From: an uncultured Muribaculaceae bacterium | Lineage (GTDB): Bacteria > Bacteroidota > Bacteroidia > Bacteroidales > Muribaculaceae | Direction of reading: 5' to 3' | DNA length: 18,336 bases | NCBI GenBank assembly: GCA_902494515.1 | Contig: CABUTS010000056.1 | Span: forward strand, 1 to 18,336 | Shown here: positions 1-5,367 of the stretch, in pieces | Layout: each line of letters opens with the position of its first letter | Position numbering within the stretch: the stretch's first letter is position 1 | Made by a program: the position numbers and the translations under genes | Notes under the pieces: generated by a model | The model's input: only the letters and a program-made list of their open reading frames with translations | Databases searched by the model: none | Told to the model about the DNA's origin: nothing

Positions 1-53
1 CAAAACCAGCATAATAATCTAATTCTCAGACGCTTATATAATTCCCAAAAGGT

Positions 54-1034
54 TTAATCCAAACCGAAAAATTTTTCAACTTTTTTGCGATCTTCGGCCA
101 ATTGCAGGGTCAAATCCTCCACGGAACCGAATTTTTTCTCCTCGCGCAGCCGCCCGAGGAACTCGACATTGAGAGTCATGCCATAAATATCCCCCTCGAA
201 ACCGAGCAGGTGAGCCTCGATCGATACCGGCGAATCAGCGCGGTCCACCGTAGGCCGGTGCCCGATGTTCAGCATCGCCGGATAGCGGCAACCCGGCGCA
301 GCATCCCCCCGCTCCGTGGCCGCGGCATCCCCCCGCTCCGTGGATAAAGGTTCCCACACATTACATATATATACTCCCGGCGCGGGAATCAACTTCGACT
401 TATGCAAAGGGCTGAGATTGGCGGTCGGGAATCCGAGCTGCCGGCCGAGTTTCCGGCCGTCGACCACCGTGCCGCTGAGGCTGTACGGGCGCCCGAGCAG
501 TCGGGCGGCTCCGGCTACATCCCCGGCAAGGAGGAGTTTGCGGATTGCCGACGAACTGACGTCAAGCTGCCGCCCGTCGGCCTCGACAAACGACACCCGG
601 TCGTCGATCAGCTCGATTCCCTCTGCGGCGGCAATGCGGCGGTAATCCTCCGGGGTGAGGTCGCGCTCGGTGCCGAACCGGTTGTTGTAGCCGCGGAGCA
701 ACAATCTGACACCGTAGTCCCTGCGGAGCATCCGCATGAACTCCGCGGCGGTCTGATGTCGCAGCAAGTCATTGAACACAAGGAAGTTTACCTGCTTAAC
801 CGAGAACCCGCTTCCGCCCAACAGATGCAGTTTTTCAGCCGGTTCCGACAGCAGTTTCGGTGCGAACTCCGGACAGATCAGCGACATCGGATGCCGTGGG
901 AATGTGAACACCAGCGGCTCCAGTCCCCGCTCTTCGGCTAACTGCCGGAGATTGCGCAACAGATAACGGTGTCCCAAGTGAACGCCGTCAAACATTCCCA
1001 CCACCGCGGCCGTATGTTTTTGCTGTTCTGTCAT
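54..1034 (-). CDS. ribF: Bifunctional riboflavin kinase / FAD synthetase
   Basis: The 326-residue product makes FMN from riboflavin and then FAD from FMN, in the cytoplasm. The N-terminal FAD synthetase (nucleotidyltransferase) part shows GMFDGVHLGH at residues 13-22, and SSSAIRKLL near 160-168 closes this domain. The C-terminal flavokinase part shows the GFPTAN signature at 201-206 and the NIGHRPTV stretch at about 256-263. Length and domain order are normal for the family. The oddity is residues 229-247, between VYICNVW and YPAMLNIG, where an 8-residue unit TERGDAAx appears twice, encoded by a 24-bp tandem repeat. It probably extends a surface loop and leaves both motifs intact. It is the last gene of the minus-strand run, 45 nt after the O-methyltransferase, and that gap is filled by repeats of the neighbour's stop region. 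The ATG start lies just before the conserved nucleotide-binding motif. Family identity is firm. Confidence 0.96.
   Translation of the reverse strand: MTEQQKHTAAVVGMFDGVHLGHRYLLRNLRQLAEERGLEPLVFTFPRHPMSLICPEFAPKLLSEPAEKLHLLGGSGFSVKQVNFLVFNDLLRHQTAAEFMRMLRRDYGVRLLLRGYNNRFGTERDLTPEDYRRIAAAEGIELIDDRVSFVEADGRQLDVSSSAIRKLLLAGDVAGAARLLGRPYSLSGTVVDGRKLGRQLGFPTANLSPLHKSKLIPAPGVYICNVWEPLSTERGDAAATERGDAAPGCRYPAMLNIGHRPTVDRADSPVSIEAHLLGFEGDIYGMTLNVEFLGRLREEKKFGSVEDLTLQLAEDRKKVEKFFGLD
301..348. repeat. 24-bp in-frame tandem duplication inside ribF
   Basis: Two adjacent 24-bp units at 301-324 and 325-348 share an identical 19-base core, GCATCCCCCCGCTCCGTGG. The period is a multiple of three, so the ribF frame is kept and the protein gains a duplicated TERGDAA segment in the flavokinase half. 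Confidence 0.9.
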
Positions 1035-1039
1035 TTGTT

Positions 1040-1094
1040 TTATTGCAGAGGGAGGTTTATTGCAGAGGGAGTTTGCGATTTATTGCAGAGGGAG
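1040..1094. repeat. Three copies of the O-methyltransferase stop region
   Basis: The 15-mer TTATTGCAGAGGGAG occurs at 1040-1054, 1057-1071 and 1080-1094. The copy at 1080 contains the stop codon of the O-methyltransferase (TAA on the minus strand). The other two lie downstream of it, filling the spacer before ribF. Copies 2 and 3 are identical over about 23 bases, including the adjoining TTTGCGA. This looks like local tandem duplication of the 3' end of the gene. Confidence 0.9.
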
Positions 1095-1718
1095 TTTGCG
1101 AATCAGGGTCAGACCGTCGCGAAGGGGCAGGATGACGGTCGAAACACGGGGGTCCCGGGCCACAAGGTCGTTGAACAGGCAGATTCCACGGGTCTGGGAA
1201 TCGTGGTTGGCCTGCGGGTCGAGAACCTTGCCGTCCCAGAGGGTGTTGTCGGCGAGGATGAATCCGCCGGGGCGGACGAAGGGGAGCACCTGCTCGTAAG
1301 TCTCCGAGTATGTGCGCTTATTGGCGTCCATGTAGACCATGTCGAACTGCTTCGCGAGGCGCGGAAGAATCTCCGCGGCGTCGCCGATATGCAGCGAAAT
1401 CCGGTCGCCCAAGGGCGAAGCAGCGAACTGCCCGAGGATGAAATCCTCGAGTTCGTCGTCGATCTCAATGGTGTCGAGATGTCCGCCCGAGGGGAGACCC
1501 TCGGCGATGCAAAGGGCCGAATATCCCGCGTAAGTGCCTATCTCCAGAGCGTTTTCAGGCCGGATCATTGCCGTCAGCATCGTCAGCACCCGTCCCTGCA
1601 CAAACCCGGAGCACATCCTGGGGTAGAGCAGTTTCAGCCCCACCTCATGGCTCAGCCGGCTCAGATAATCCGGTTCCGGCGAAGTATGACCCGCGATGTA
1701 ATCTTCAATTTCCGACAT
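1080..1718 (-). CDS. SAM-dependent O-methyltransferase, catechol/caffeoyl-CoA OMT type
   Basis: This 212-residue class I methyltransferase resembles the metal-dependent COMT/CCoAOMT family (Methyltransf_3). The SAM-binding loop LEIGTYAGYSALCIAEGLP spans 58-76, and an acidic residue at the end of the next strand (TIEID, 83-87) would hold the ribose. The likely divalent-metal ligands are D131 (YMDANK), D157 and N158 (ILADNTLWDG), as in the characterised family members. The physiological substrate cannot be read from the sequence. Homologues are widespread in Bacteroidetes and are often annotated only as O-methyltransferase. It starts 2 nt after the aroQ stop, so the two are almost certainly cotranscribed and perhaps coupled. 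It ends in RKLPLQ, and its 3' end is the source of the repeats in the following spacer. Confidence 0.9.
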   Translation of the reverse strand: MSEIEDYIAGHTSPEPDYLSRLSHEVGLKLLYPRMCSGFVQGRVLTMLTAMIRPENALEIGTYAGYSALCIAEGLPSGGHLDTIEIDDELEDFILGQFAASPLGDRISLHIGDAAEILPRLAKQFDMVYMDANKRTYSETYEQVLPFVRPGGFILADNTLWDGKVLDPQANHDSQTRGICLFNDLVARDPRVSTVILPLRDGLTLIRKLPLQ

Positions 1719-1720
1719 GA

Positions 1721-2143
1721 TTACAGCAGGGCTTCGATGGCGAGGCGGTAGCTGTCGAGGCCGAAACCGGAGATAATCCCGCGGCAGGCGGCGGTCAGCA
1801 GCGAGCGGTGGCGCTCCGGTTCGCGGGCCGCAATATTCGAGATATGCACCTCAACCACAGGTCGTTCGATCGAGCGGATGGCGTCGGCGATGGCCAGCGA
1901 CGTGTGGCTGTAAGCCCCGGCGTTGAGCACCACGCCGTTGAGCGAAGAATCAAAGCCGACCTCGTGCAAGCGGTCGATGATGTCCCCTTCGTGGTTGGAC
2001 TGGAAGAAATCGATTTCGACCGAGGGATAGTCCTGGGCGAGGGCGCGGAGATAGTCTTCCATCGACGTTCGGCCGTAAACCGCCGGCTCGCGCACGCCGA
2101 GCAGGTTGAGGTTGGGGCCGTTGATTATCAGAATCTTACTCAT
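1721..2143 (-). CDS. aroQ: Type II 3-dehydroquinate dehydratase
   Basis: The 140-residue enzyme catalyses the third step of the shikimate pathway, 3-dehydroquinate to 3-dehydroshikimate, and normally forms a cytoplasmic dodecamer. The N-terminal INGPNLNLLGVREPAVYG (7-24) carries the catalytic tyrosine Y23 with the flexible-lid arginine R18. NAGAYSHTS (74-82) supplies N74 and H80, and VEVHISNI (97-104) supplies the catalytic H100. R111 (EPERHRS) follows. All expected type II residues are present and the length is typical. It lies between mrp and the O-methyltransferase. Its upstream spacer is almost entirely a 9-bp repeat array, and its ATG overlaps the TGA of a small open frame running through that array (ATGA). 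Confidence 0.97.
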   Translation of the reverse strand: MSKILIINGPNLNLLGVREPAVYGRTSMEDYLRALAQDYPSVEIDFFQSNHEGDIIDRLHEVGFDSSLNGVVLNAGAYSHTSLAIADAIRSIERPVVEVHISNIAAREPERHRSLLTAACRGIISGFGLDSYRLAIEALL

Positions 2144-2205
2144 AGCAGCGGGGCTGATTCAGCTAATTTAGCTAATTTGGCTAATTTAGCTATCTTAGCT
2201 AACAT
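2140..2205 (-). other. Hypothetical 21-codon Lys-Leu-Ala frame overlapping the aroQ start
   Basis: A minus-strand ATG at 2205-2203 opens a 21-residue frame made of the units MLA, KIA, KLA, KLA, KLA followed by ESAPLL. It stops at TGA (2142-2140), overlapping the aroQ ATG as ATGA. It lies inside the 9-bp repeat array, whose period keeps this one frame open. The peptide would be cationic and could form an amphipathic helix. Whether it is translated is unknown. The simplest view is that it is a by-product of the repeat, with possible relevance to translation of aroQ. Confidence 0.25.
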
Positions 2206-2232
2206 AGCTAACTTAGCTATTTTAGCTAACTT
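2161..2232. repeat. Eight-unit 9-bp tandem repeat between mrp and aroQ
   Basis: Eight consecutive 9-bp units occupy the spacer: AGCTAATTT twice, GGCTAATTT, AGCTATCTT, AGCTAACAT, AGCTAACTT, AGCTATTTT, AGCTAACTT. The AGCTA part is nearly invariant (one G for A), while positions 6-9 drift. The last unit overlaps the mrp stop codon (TTA at 2231-2233). The array is AT-rich inside a GC-rich region. It is open in one frame on each strand because the unit length is divisible by three. Confidence 0.95.
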
Positions 2233-3337
2233 ATTTTTTAGTAACGTTGACTTTTTCTGTCGGGGGCAGGGCGACGTTGCGCTCGCGCACCGCCTCGATC
2301 ACCTCATGACCGAGGTGCATGAATTCCTGCCCCATAATGCTCTCTTTCAGCGCAATAGGCTCTCCGGCGTCACCGTCGTCGCAGACTGCCTGGACCAGCG
2401 GAATCTGTGCTAACAGTTTCACACCGAGTTCCTTGGCGAGCCGCACGCCACCTTCGTGACCGAAGATGTAATAGCGCTCGTCGGGGTGCTTTTCGGGGGT
2501 AAACCAGGCCATGTTCTCGACGATTCCGAGCACCGGCACGTTGATTTTTTCCCCGAGGAACATATTCACCCCCTTGCGGGCGTCGGCCAGGGCAACCTCC
2601 TGCGGGGTGGTGACGATGATCACACCGGTCAGCGCAAGGGTCTGAACCAGAGTCAGATGGATGTCGCTCGTGCCGGGAGGCATATCAATCAGGAAGTAGT
2701 CCAGATCCCCCCAGTCGGCTTCGCAGATGAGCTGGCGCAGGGCATTGGAGGCCATGGAGCCGCGCCAGAGCACCGGGGCGGCCTTGTCAACTAAAAATCC
2801 GATAGAAAGAAGCTTCACACCGTATTTTTCCAGCGGAATGATAAGCTCGCGGTCGTTGACCTTGTGCATATAGAGTTCCTCATCCTCCACGCCGAACATC
2901 TTGGGCATCGACGGACCGAAAATGTCGGCATCGAGCAACCCCACCTTATAACCTTCGCGGGCCAGAGCAACAGCCAGGTTGGCGGCGACGGTGGATTTAC
3001 CCACACCACCCTTGCCGGAGGAGACGCCGATGATATTTTTGACGCCGGCCAGCGGTTTCTCGACAGGTTCGGGGAGCTGGGTGCGGGTCTTGACGTTGAT
3101 GTTCCCCTTGATGTCGACATCGGGGGATATGTAGGTGAGGATTGCGGCCTCGGCGGCGCGCACCAGCGATTTGATAAACGGGTCGGTGGGTTTATCGAAA
3201 ATCAGCGAGAAGCTGACCTTGTTGCCGTCGATGCGGATGTCGTCCTCGACCATGCCGGCCGACACGATGTCCTTGCCCGAAGCGGGATAGCGCACGTTTT
3301 TCAGCGCGTCAAGTATGAGTTTGGGATACAGGGTCAT
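2231..3337 (-). CDS. mrp: Mrp/NBP35-family P-loop ATPase, Fe-S cluster carrier
   Basis: The 368-residue cytoplasmic protein belongs to the Mrp/ApbC group that helps deliver iron-sulfur clusters to apoproteins. Residues about 1-85 form the DUF59/MIP18-like N-terminal domain. The P-loop ATPase follows, with the deviant Walker A SSGKGGVGKST at 106-116, the DADIFGPSMP strand at 136-145 and the LIDMPPGTSD Walker-B-like stretch at 216-225. The family's usual C-terminal CxxC pair after ENM is absent: here the region reads ENMAWFTPEKHPDERYY. From memory, Bacteroidetes homologues look the same, so this is probably a lineage variant rather than damage. It follows trmB by 27 nt and is separated from aroQ by the 9-bp repeat array. 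The P-loop family call is firm. The cluster-carrier role is inferred from the family. Confidence 0.93.
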   Translation of the reverse strand: MTLYPKLILDALKNVRYPASGKDIVSAGMVEDDIRIDGNKVSFSLIFDKPTDPFIKSLVRAAEAAILTYISPDVDIKGNINVKTRTQLPEPVEKPLAGVKNIIGVSSGKGGVGKSTVAANLAVALAREGYKVGLLDADIFGPSMPKMFGVEDEELYMHKVNDRELIIPLEKYGVKLLSIGFLVDKAAPVLWRGSMASNALRQLICEADWGDLDYFLIDMPPGTSDIHLTLVQTLALTGVIIVTTPQEVALADARKGVNMFLGEKINVPVLGIVENMAWFTPEKHPDERYYIFGHEGGVRLAKELGVKLLAQIPLVQAVCDDGDAGEPIALKESIMGQEFMHLGHEVIEAVRERNVALPPTEKVNVTKK

Positions 3338-3364
3338 ATCTTTCAGTTGTGTGAGGTTCTATTA

Positions 3365-4132
3365 TTATAATGTGTCCGGGATCTCCATGCACTCCAAGGT
3401 GCCGCGCGAGAAGCTCCGGTAGGTGTCCGGCGGGATGTCGGCGTCCGGCTCCACAAGCTCCCCTTCGGCGGGCAGTTCGAAGGCCAGATACTTGATTGTC
3501 AGCCCGCGGGCAAGCCACTGCCGCTCGTAATAGGTCTTGATTTCGGTCAGCGCCGGGTCGCAGTTTTCCGTCTGATACAGGTCGGCGAAATCCTCCAGTA
3601 CCGGGAGATTATTCTCCCTGACCATCAGCGAGGTGTAGGTGTAAAGAAACGGCGAATCGGTCTTCAGATTTATCCGGCCGCCGGGACGCAGCACCTTGCG
3701 GTAGAGGTCCATGAACCTTGTGCCGGTCAGACGCTTGTTCACCTTTTTCATCTGCGGGTCGGGGAAGGTGATCCAGATTTCGTCGACCTCGCCGGGGAGG
3801 AAAAACCGGTCGAGCAGCTCGATGCCGGTGCGCAGGAACGCCACATTCGCCAAGCCGTTGTCGCGGGCATCGCAGGCCCCGGCGTGCATGCGCGCCCCCT
3901 TGATGTCTACGCCGATAAAGTTGCGGCCGGGATAACGCCGGGCAAGCCCCACGGTGTATTCCCCTTTGCCGCAGCCCAGCTCCAGGACCACCGGGTTGTC
4001 GTTGTGGAAGACGTCGCTGCGCCACTTCCCGCGCAGGGGGAAGCCCTCCTGAAGCACCACGCGGTAGGGGTACTGGAAGACGCAGTCTATGGTCTCCATT
4101 TCCCGGAATTTCTTGAGTTTGTTTTTTCCCAT
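3365..4132 (-). CDS. trmB: tRNA (guanine-N7-)-methyltransferase
   Basis: This 255-residue SAM-dependent enzyme makes m7G46 in the variable loop of tRNAs. The SAM-binding motif VVLELGCGKGEYTVGLA spans 48-64, followed by FIGVDIKGAR (72-81). The family-defining ITFPDPQMKKVNKRL (121-135) and the RPGGRINLKTDS strand (149-160) are both present. The start adopted is the upstream ATG, giving the basic MGKNKLKKF opening seen in homologues. A second ATG 11 codons later is possible but would remove that segment. It is the first gene of the minus-strand run, with a pyrimidine-rich leader and a plausible Bacteroides-type promoter upstream. The C-terminal tail after about residue 215 is less conserved. Confidence 0.96.
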   Translation of the reverse strand: MGKNKLKKFREMETIDCVFQYPYRVVLQEGFPLRGKWRSDVFHNDNPVVLELGCGKGEYTVGLARRYPGRNFIGVDIKGARMHAGACDARDNGLANVAFLRTGIELLDRFFLPGEVDEIWITFPDPQMKKVNKRLTGTRFMDLYRKVLRPGGRINLKTDSPFLYTYTSLMVRENNLPVLEDFADLYQTENCDPALTEIKTYYERQWLARGLTIKYLAFELPAEGELVEPDADIPPDTYRSFSRGTLECMEIPDTL

Positions 4133-4152
4133 AATCGGCAGGTTTCAGAGCG

Positions 4153-4197
4153 GAGAGGTAAGAGGTAAAAGGTAAGAGAGGTAAGAGGGGAGAGAAT
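4153..4197 (-). repeat. TTACC-bearing pyrimidine-rich leader of trmB
   Basis: On the sense (minus) strand the leader is almost pure C/T, with TTACC four times (plus-strand GGTAA at 4157, 4164, 4171 and 4180). It sits between the predicted -7 element and the trmB start. It resembles the C/T-rich spacers in front of ftsI and murD on the other strand. Confidence 0.7.
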
Positions 4198-4216
4198 AGC
4201 TCGCGGTTATCACCTG

Positions 4217-4251
4217 CAAATTTAGCACTTTTTTCGCGAAATTCCATCAAA
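4217..4251 (-). promoter_or_regulatory. Predicted Bacteroides-type promoter for the trmB run
   Basis: On the minus strand, TAAATTTG (4224-4217) matches the TAnnTTTG -7 consensus perfectly, and TTTG (4251-4248) lies upstream with a 23-bp gap. The gap is slightly long for the class. Position is right for a leader of about 75 nt before trmB. Confidence 0.5.
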
Positions 4252-4308
4252 TATTATTCTCTAATCACCAAAAGTGCCGGATTCCGCGACGCCCCCGCCC
4301 CCCGGAAG

Positions 4309-4343
4309 TTGAAAATTATTCTCCGGCGGAAGCAATAATTTCA
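4309..4343 (+). promoter_or_regulatory. Weak candidate promoter for the sugar transferase
   Basis: TTG at 4309-4311 and TAATTTCA at 4336-4343 (6 of 8 matches to TAnnTTTG) are 24 bp apart, in the only AT-rich patch upstream of the gene. A palindrome TAACGTTA follows at 4351-4358. The match is poor and this is only the best candidate seen. The 346-bp divergent spacer (4133-4478) otherwise holds the trmB leader and promoter, the Pro/Arg-rich small frame and the CCCGGC repeats. Confidence 0.2.
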
Positions 4344-4363
4344 GAACTCTTAACGTTAGTCTC

Positions 4364-4507
4364 ATGAAGAAAGCTAATCAATCCCGGCTCAGCCGCCCGC
4401 CTCAATCCCGGCCCGCCGCCCGCCTCCATCCCGGCCTCGCCGGACTCCGGCCTTTTATCCGGCTGTTATCCAAGTGTTATGCAAAAAGTAATCAAGCGTA
4501 CATTTGA
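4364..4507 (+). other. Hypothetical 47-codon Pro/Arg-rich frame overlapping the sugar transferase start
   Basis: ATG at 4364 opens a frame beginning MKKANQSRLSRPPQ and ending KSNQAYI, with TGA at 4505-4507, so it overlaps the sugar transferase start (4479) by 29 bp in another frame. Much of it is encoded by an imperfect 23-24-bp tandem repeat. There is no known domain. It could be an upstream leader frame or chance in GC-rich spacer. Confidence 0.2.
4379..4443. repeat. Imperfect 23-24-bp tandem repeat upstream of the sugar transferase
   Basis: Units at 4379-4402, 4403-4425 and (partial) 4426-4443 share the form C(A/C)ATCCCGGC followed by a GCC-rich part ending CGCCCGCCT in the first two. The repeat sits in the leader of the phosphoglycosyl transferase gene. 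Confidence 0.75.
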
Positions 4508-5060
4508 TTTCATTTTCGCGCTGATCGTAATGATTCTCCTGCTTCCCGTAGGAGTGGTCCTTGCGGTGTGGATTGCTGTCACCTCACCCGGAGGTGTGTT
4601 CTTCCGGCAGAAACGCACCGGCCTGAACGGCAAGACCTTCAACATGCTGAAATTCAGGTCGATGTACATCAACCAAGAGGCCGACAAGAAGCAATCCACC
4701 GAGAACGATCCGCGTATCACCCTCCCGGGCCGTATCCTCCGCCGCACCTCCCTCGACGAGCTTCCGCAGCTCTGGAACGTGCTCATCGGCGATATGTCGC
4801 TCATCGGTCCGCGCCCCCATATGCTCGAGCACACCGAGTATTATTCCGCCCGGATTCCGGGCTATATGCGGCGCCACGAAATGCGCCCCGGCCTCACCGG
4901 TCTGGCGCAGATCGAGGGGTTCCGCGGCGCCACTCCGCGCCTCGAGGATATGCAGCGGCGTGTCGAAGCCGACGTGCGCTACATCGACAATTTCTCGCTC
5001 TGGCTCGATTTAAAGATTTTTTCCCTGACAATCTGGAAAATGATCACCTTCAAGCTGTAA
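4479..5060 (+). CDS. Short monotopic phosphoglycosyl transferase (bacterial sugar transferase)
   Basis: This 193-residue protein is a compact PglC/WcaJ-catalytic-domain enzyme (Pfam Bacterial sugar transferase). The family transfers a sugar-1-phosphate from a UDP-sugar to undecaprenyl phosphate, the first membrane step of glycan assembly. Basic residues at 1-8 precede a hydrophobic re-entrant helix, about 9-34, containing the conserved LLLP stretch. The catalytic Asp-Glu pair is D93-E94 in SLDELPQLWNVL, followed by GDMSLIGPRP (104-113) and the RPGLTGLAQI segment (136-145). The long multi-pass N-terminal module of WcaJ is absent. The sugar cannot be deduced. No other glycosyltransferase lies nearby, so it seems to be an orphan initiator between trmB and the dcw cluster, and it would share undecaprenyl phosphate with MraY. 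The ATG at 4479 keeps the full amphipathic N-terminus. Confidence 0.93.
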   Translation: MQKVIKRTFDFIFALIVMILLLPVGVVLAVWIAVTSPGGVFFRQKRTGLNGKTFNMLKFRSMYINQEADKKQSTENDPRITLPGRILRRTSLDELPQLWNVLIGDMSLIGPRPHMLEHTEYYSARIPGYMRRHEMRPGLTGLAQIEGFRGATPRLEDMQRRVEADVRYIDNFSLWLDLKIFSLTIWKMITFKL

Positions 5061-5074
5061 TCCCCGCGAGGGGA
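5061..5074 (+). terminator. Short hairpin after the sugar transferase stop
   Basis: TCCCC-GCGA-GGGGA starts at the first base after the stop: a 5-bp stem with a GNRA-type loop. There is no U-tract after it, so it is a weak terminator candidate or an RNA-end stabiliser at best. Confidence 0.25.
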
Positions 5075-5076
5075 AC

Positions 5077-5173
5077 CAGCCTCAGCACGTTTTCATCACA
5101 ACATCAGCTCAGGTTTATCGCAGCCTCAGCACGTTTTCATCACAACATCAAATCAGGTTCAATCCAGCCTCAG
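5077..5173. repeat. 44-bp tandem repeat, 2.2 copies, upstream of the dcw cluster
   Basis: Units begin at 5077, 5121 and 5165 (period 44). The first two share CAGCCTCAGCACGTTTTCAT, then CACAACATCA, and differ mainly near the TCAGGTT end. The third is cut after CAGCCTCAG. It lies in the 307-bp spacer (5061-5367) between the sugar transferase and rsmH. Apart from this repeat, the stop-proximal hairpin and the candidate promoter, I see nothing coding in that spacer. Confidence 0.92.
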
Positions 5174-5268
5174 ATTTACAATTGCAAATTCATTTGACAG
5201 CGGTTTCAGGGCCTCCAACGGGGGTGTTGATAACTTTTTGAGGCTTAGGGGAAAAATTTCTGTTTTTA

Positions 5269-5303
5269 TTTGTAAATTCTTAACAAGATTTTTTGTAATT
5301 TTA
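5269..5303 (+). promoter_or_regulatory. Predicted promoter of the dcw cluster
   Basis: TTTG (5269-5272) and TAATTTTA (5296-5303, 7 of 8 matches to TAnnTTTG) are separated by 23 bp, the same gap as in the predicted trmB promoter. The surrounding bases are AT-rich, and rsmH begins about 65 bp downstream. No TGGGN-type MraZ operator repeats are visible, in line with the absence of mraZ. Confidence 0.45.
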
Positions 5304-5367
5304 CGGTCGATTTCAATATTCACCCCCTGCCTCCCGATTCCGGGTGCAATTTGTGTTTCCCAGCAGT

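Noticed and set aside
5225..5233. TGTTGATAA, one mismatch from a DnaA box on the minus strand
   Set aside because: A single imperfect 9-mer with no cluster of boxes, AT-rich unwinding element or dnaA/dnaN context. It does not support an origin.
5344..5367. GTG start eight codons upstream of the chosen rsmH ATG
   Set aside because: Possible, but the added MQFVFPSS is not expected in the family, and the ATG at 5368 gives a normal N-terminus.
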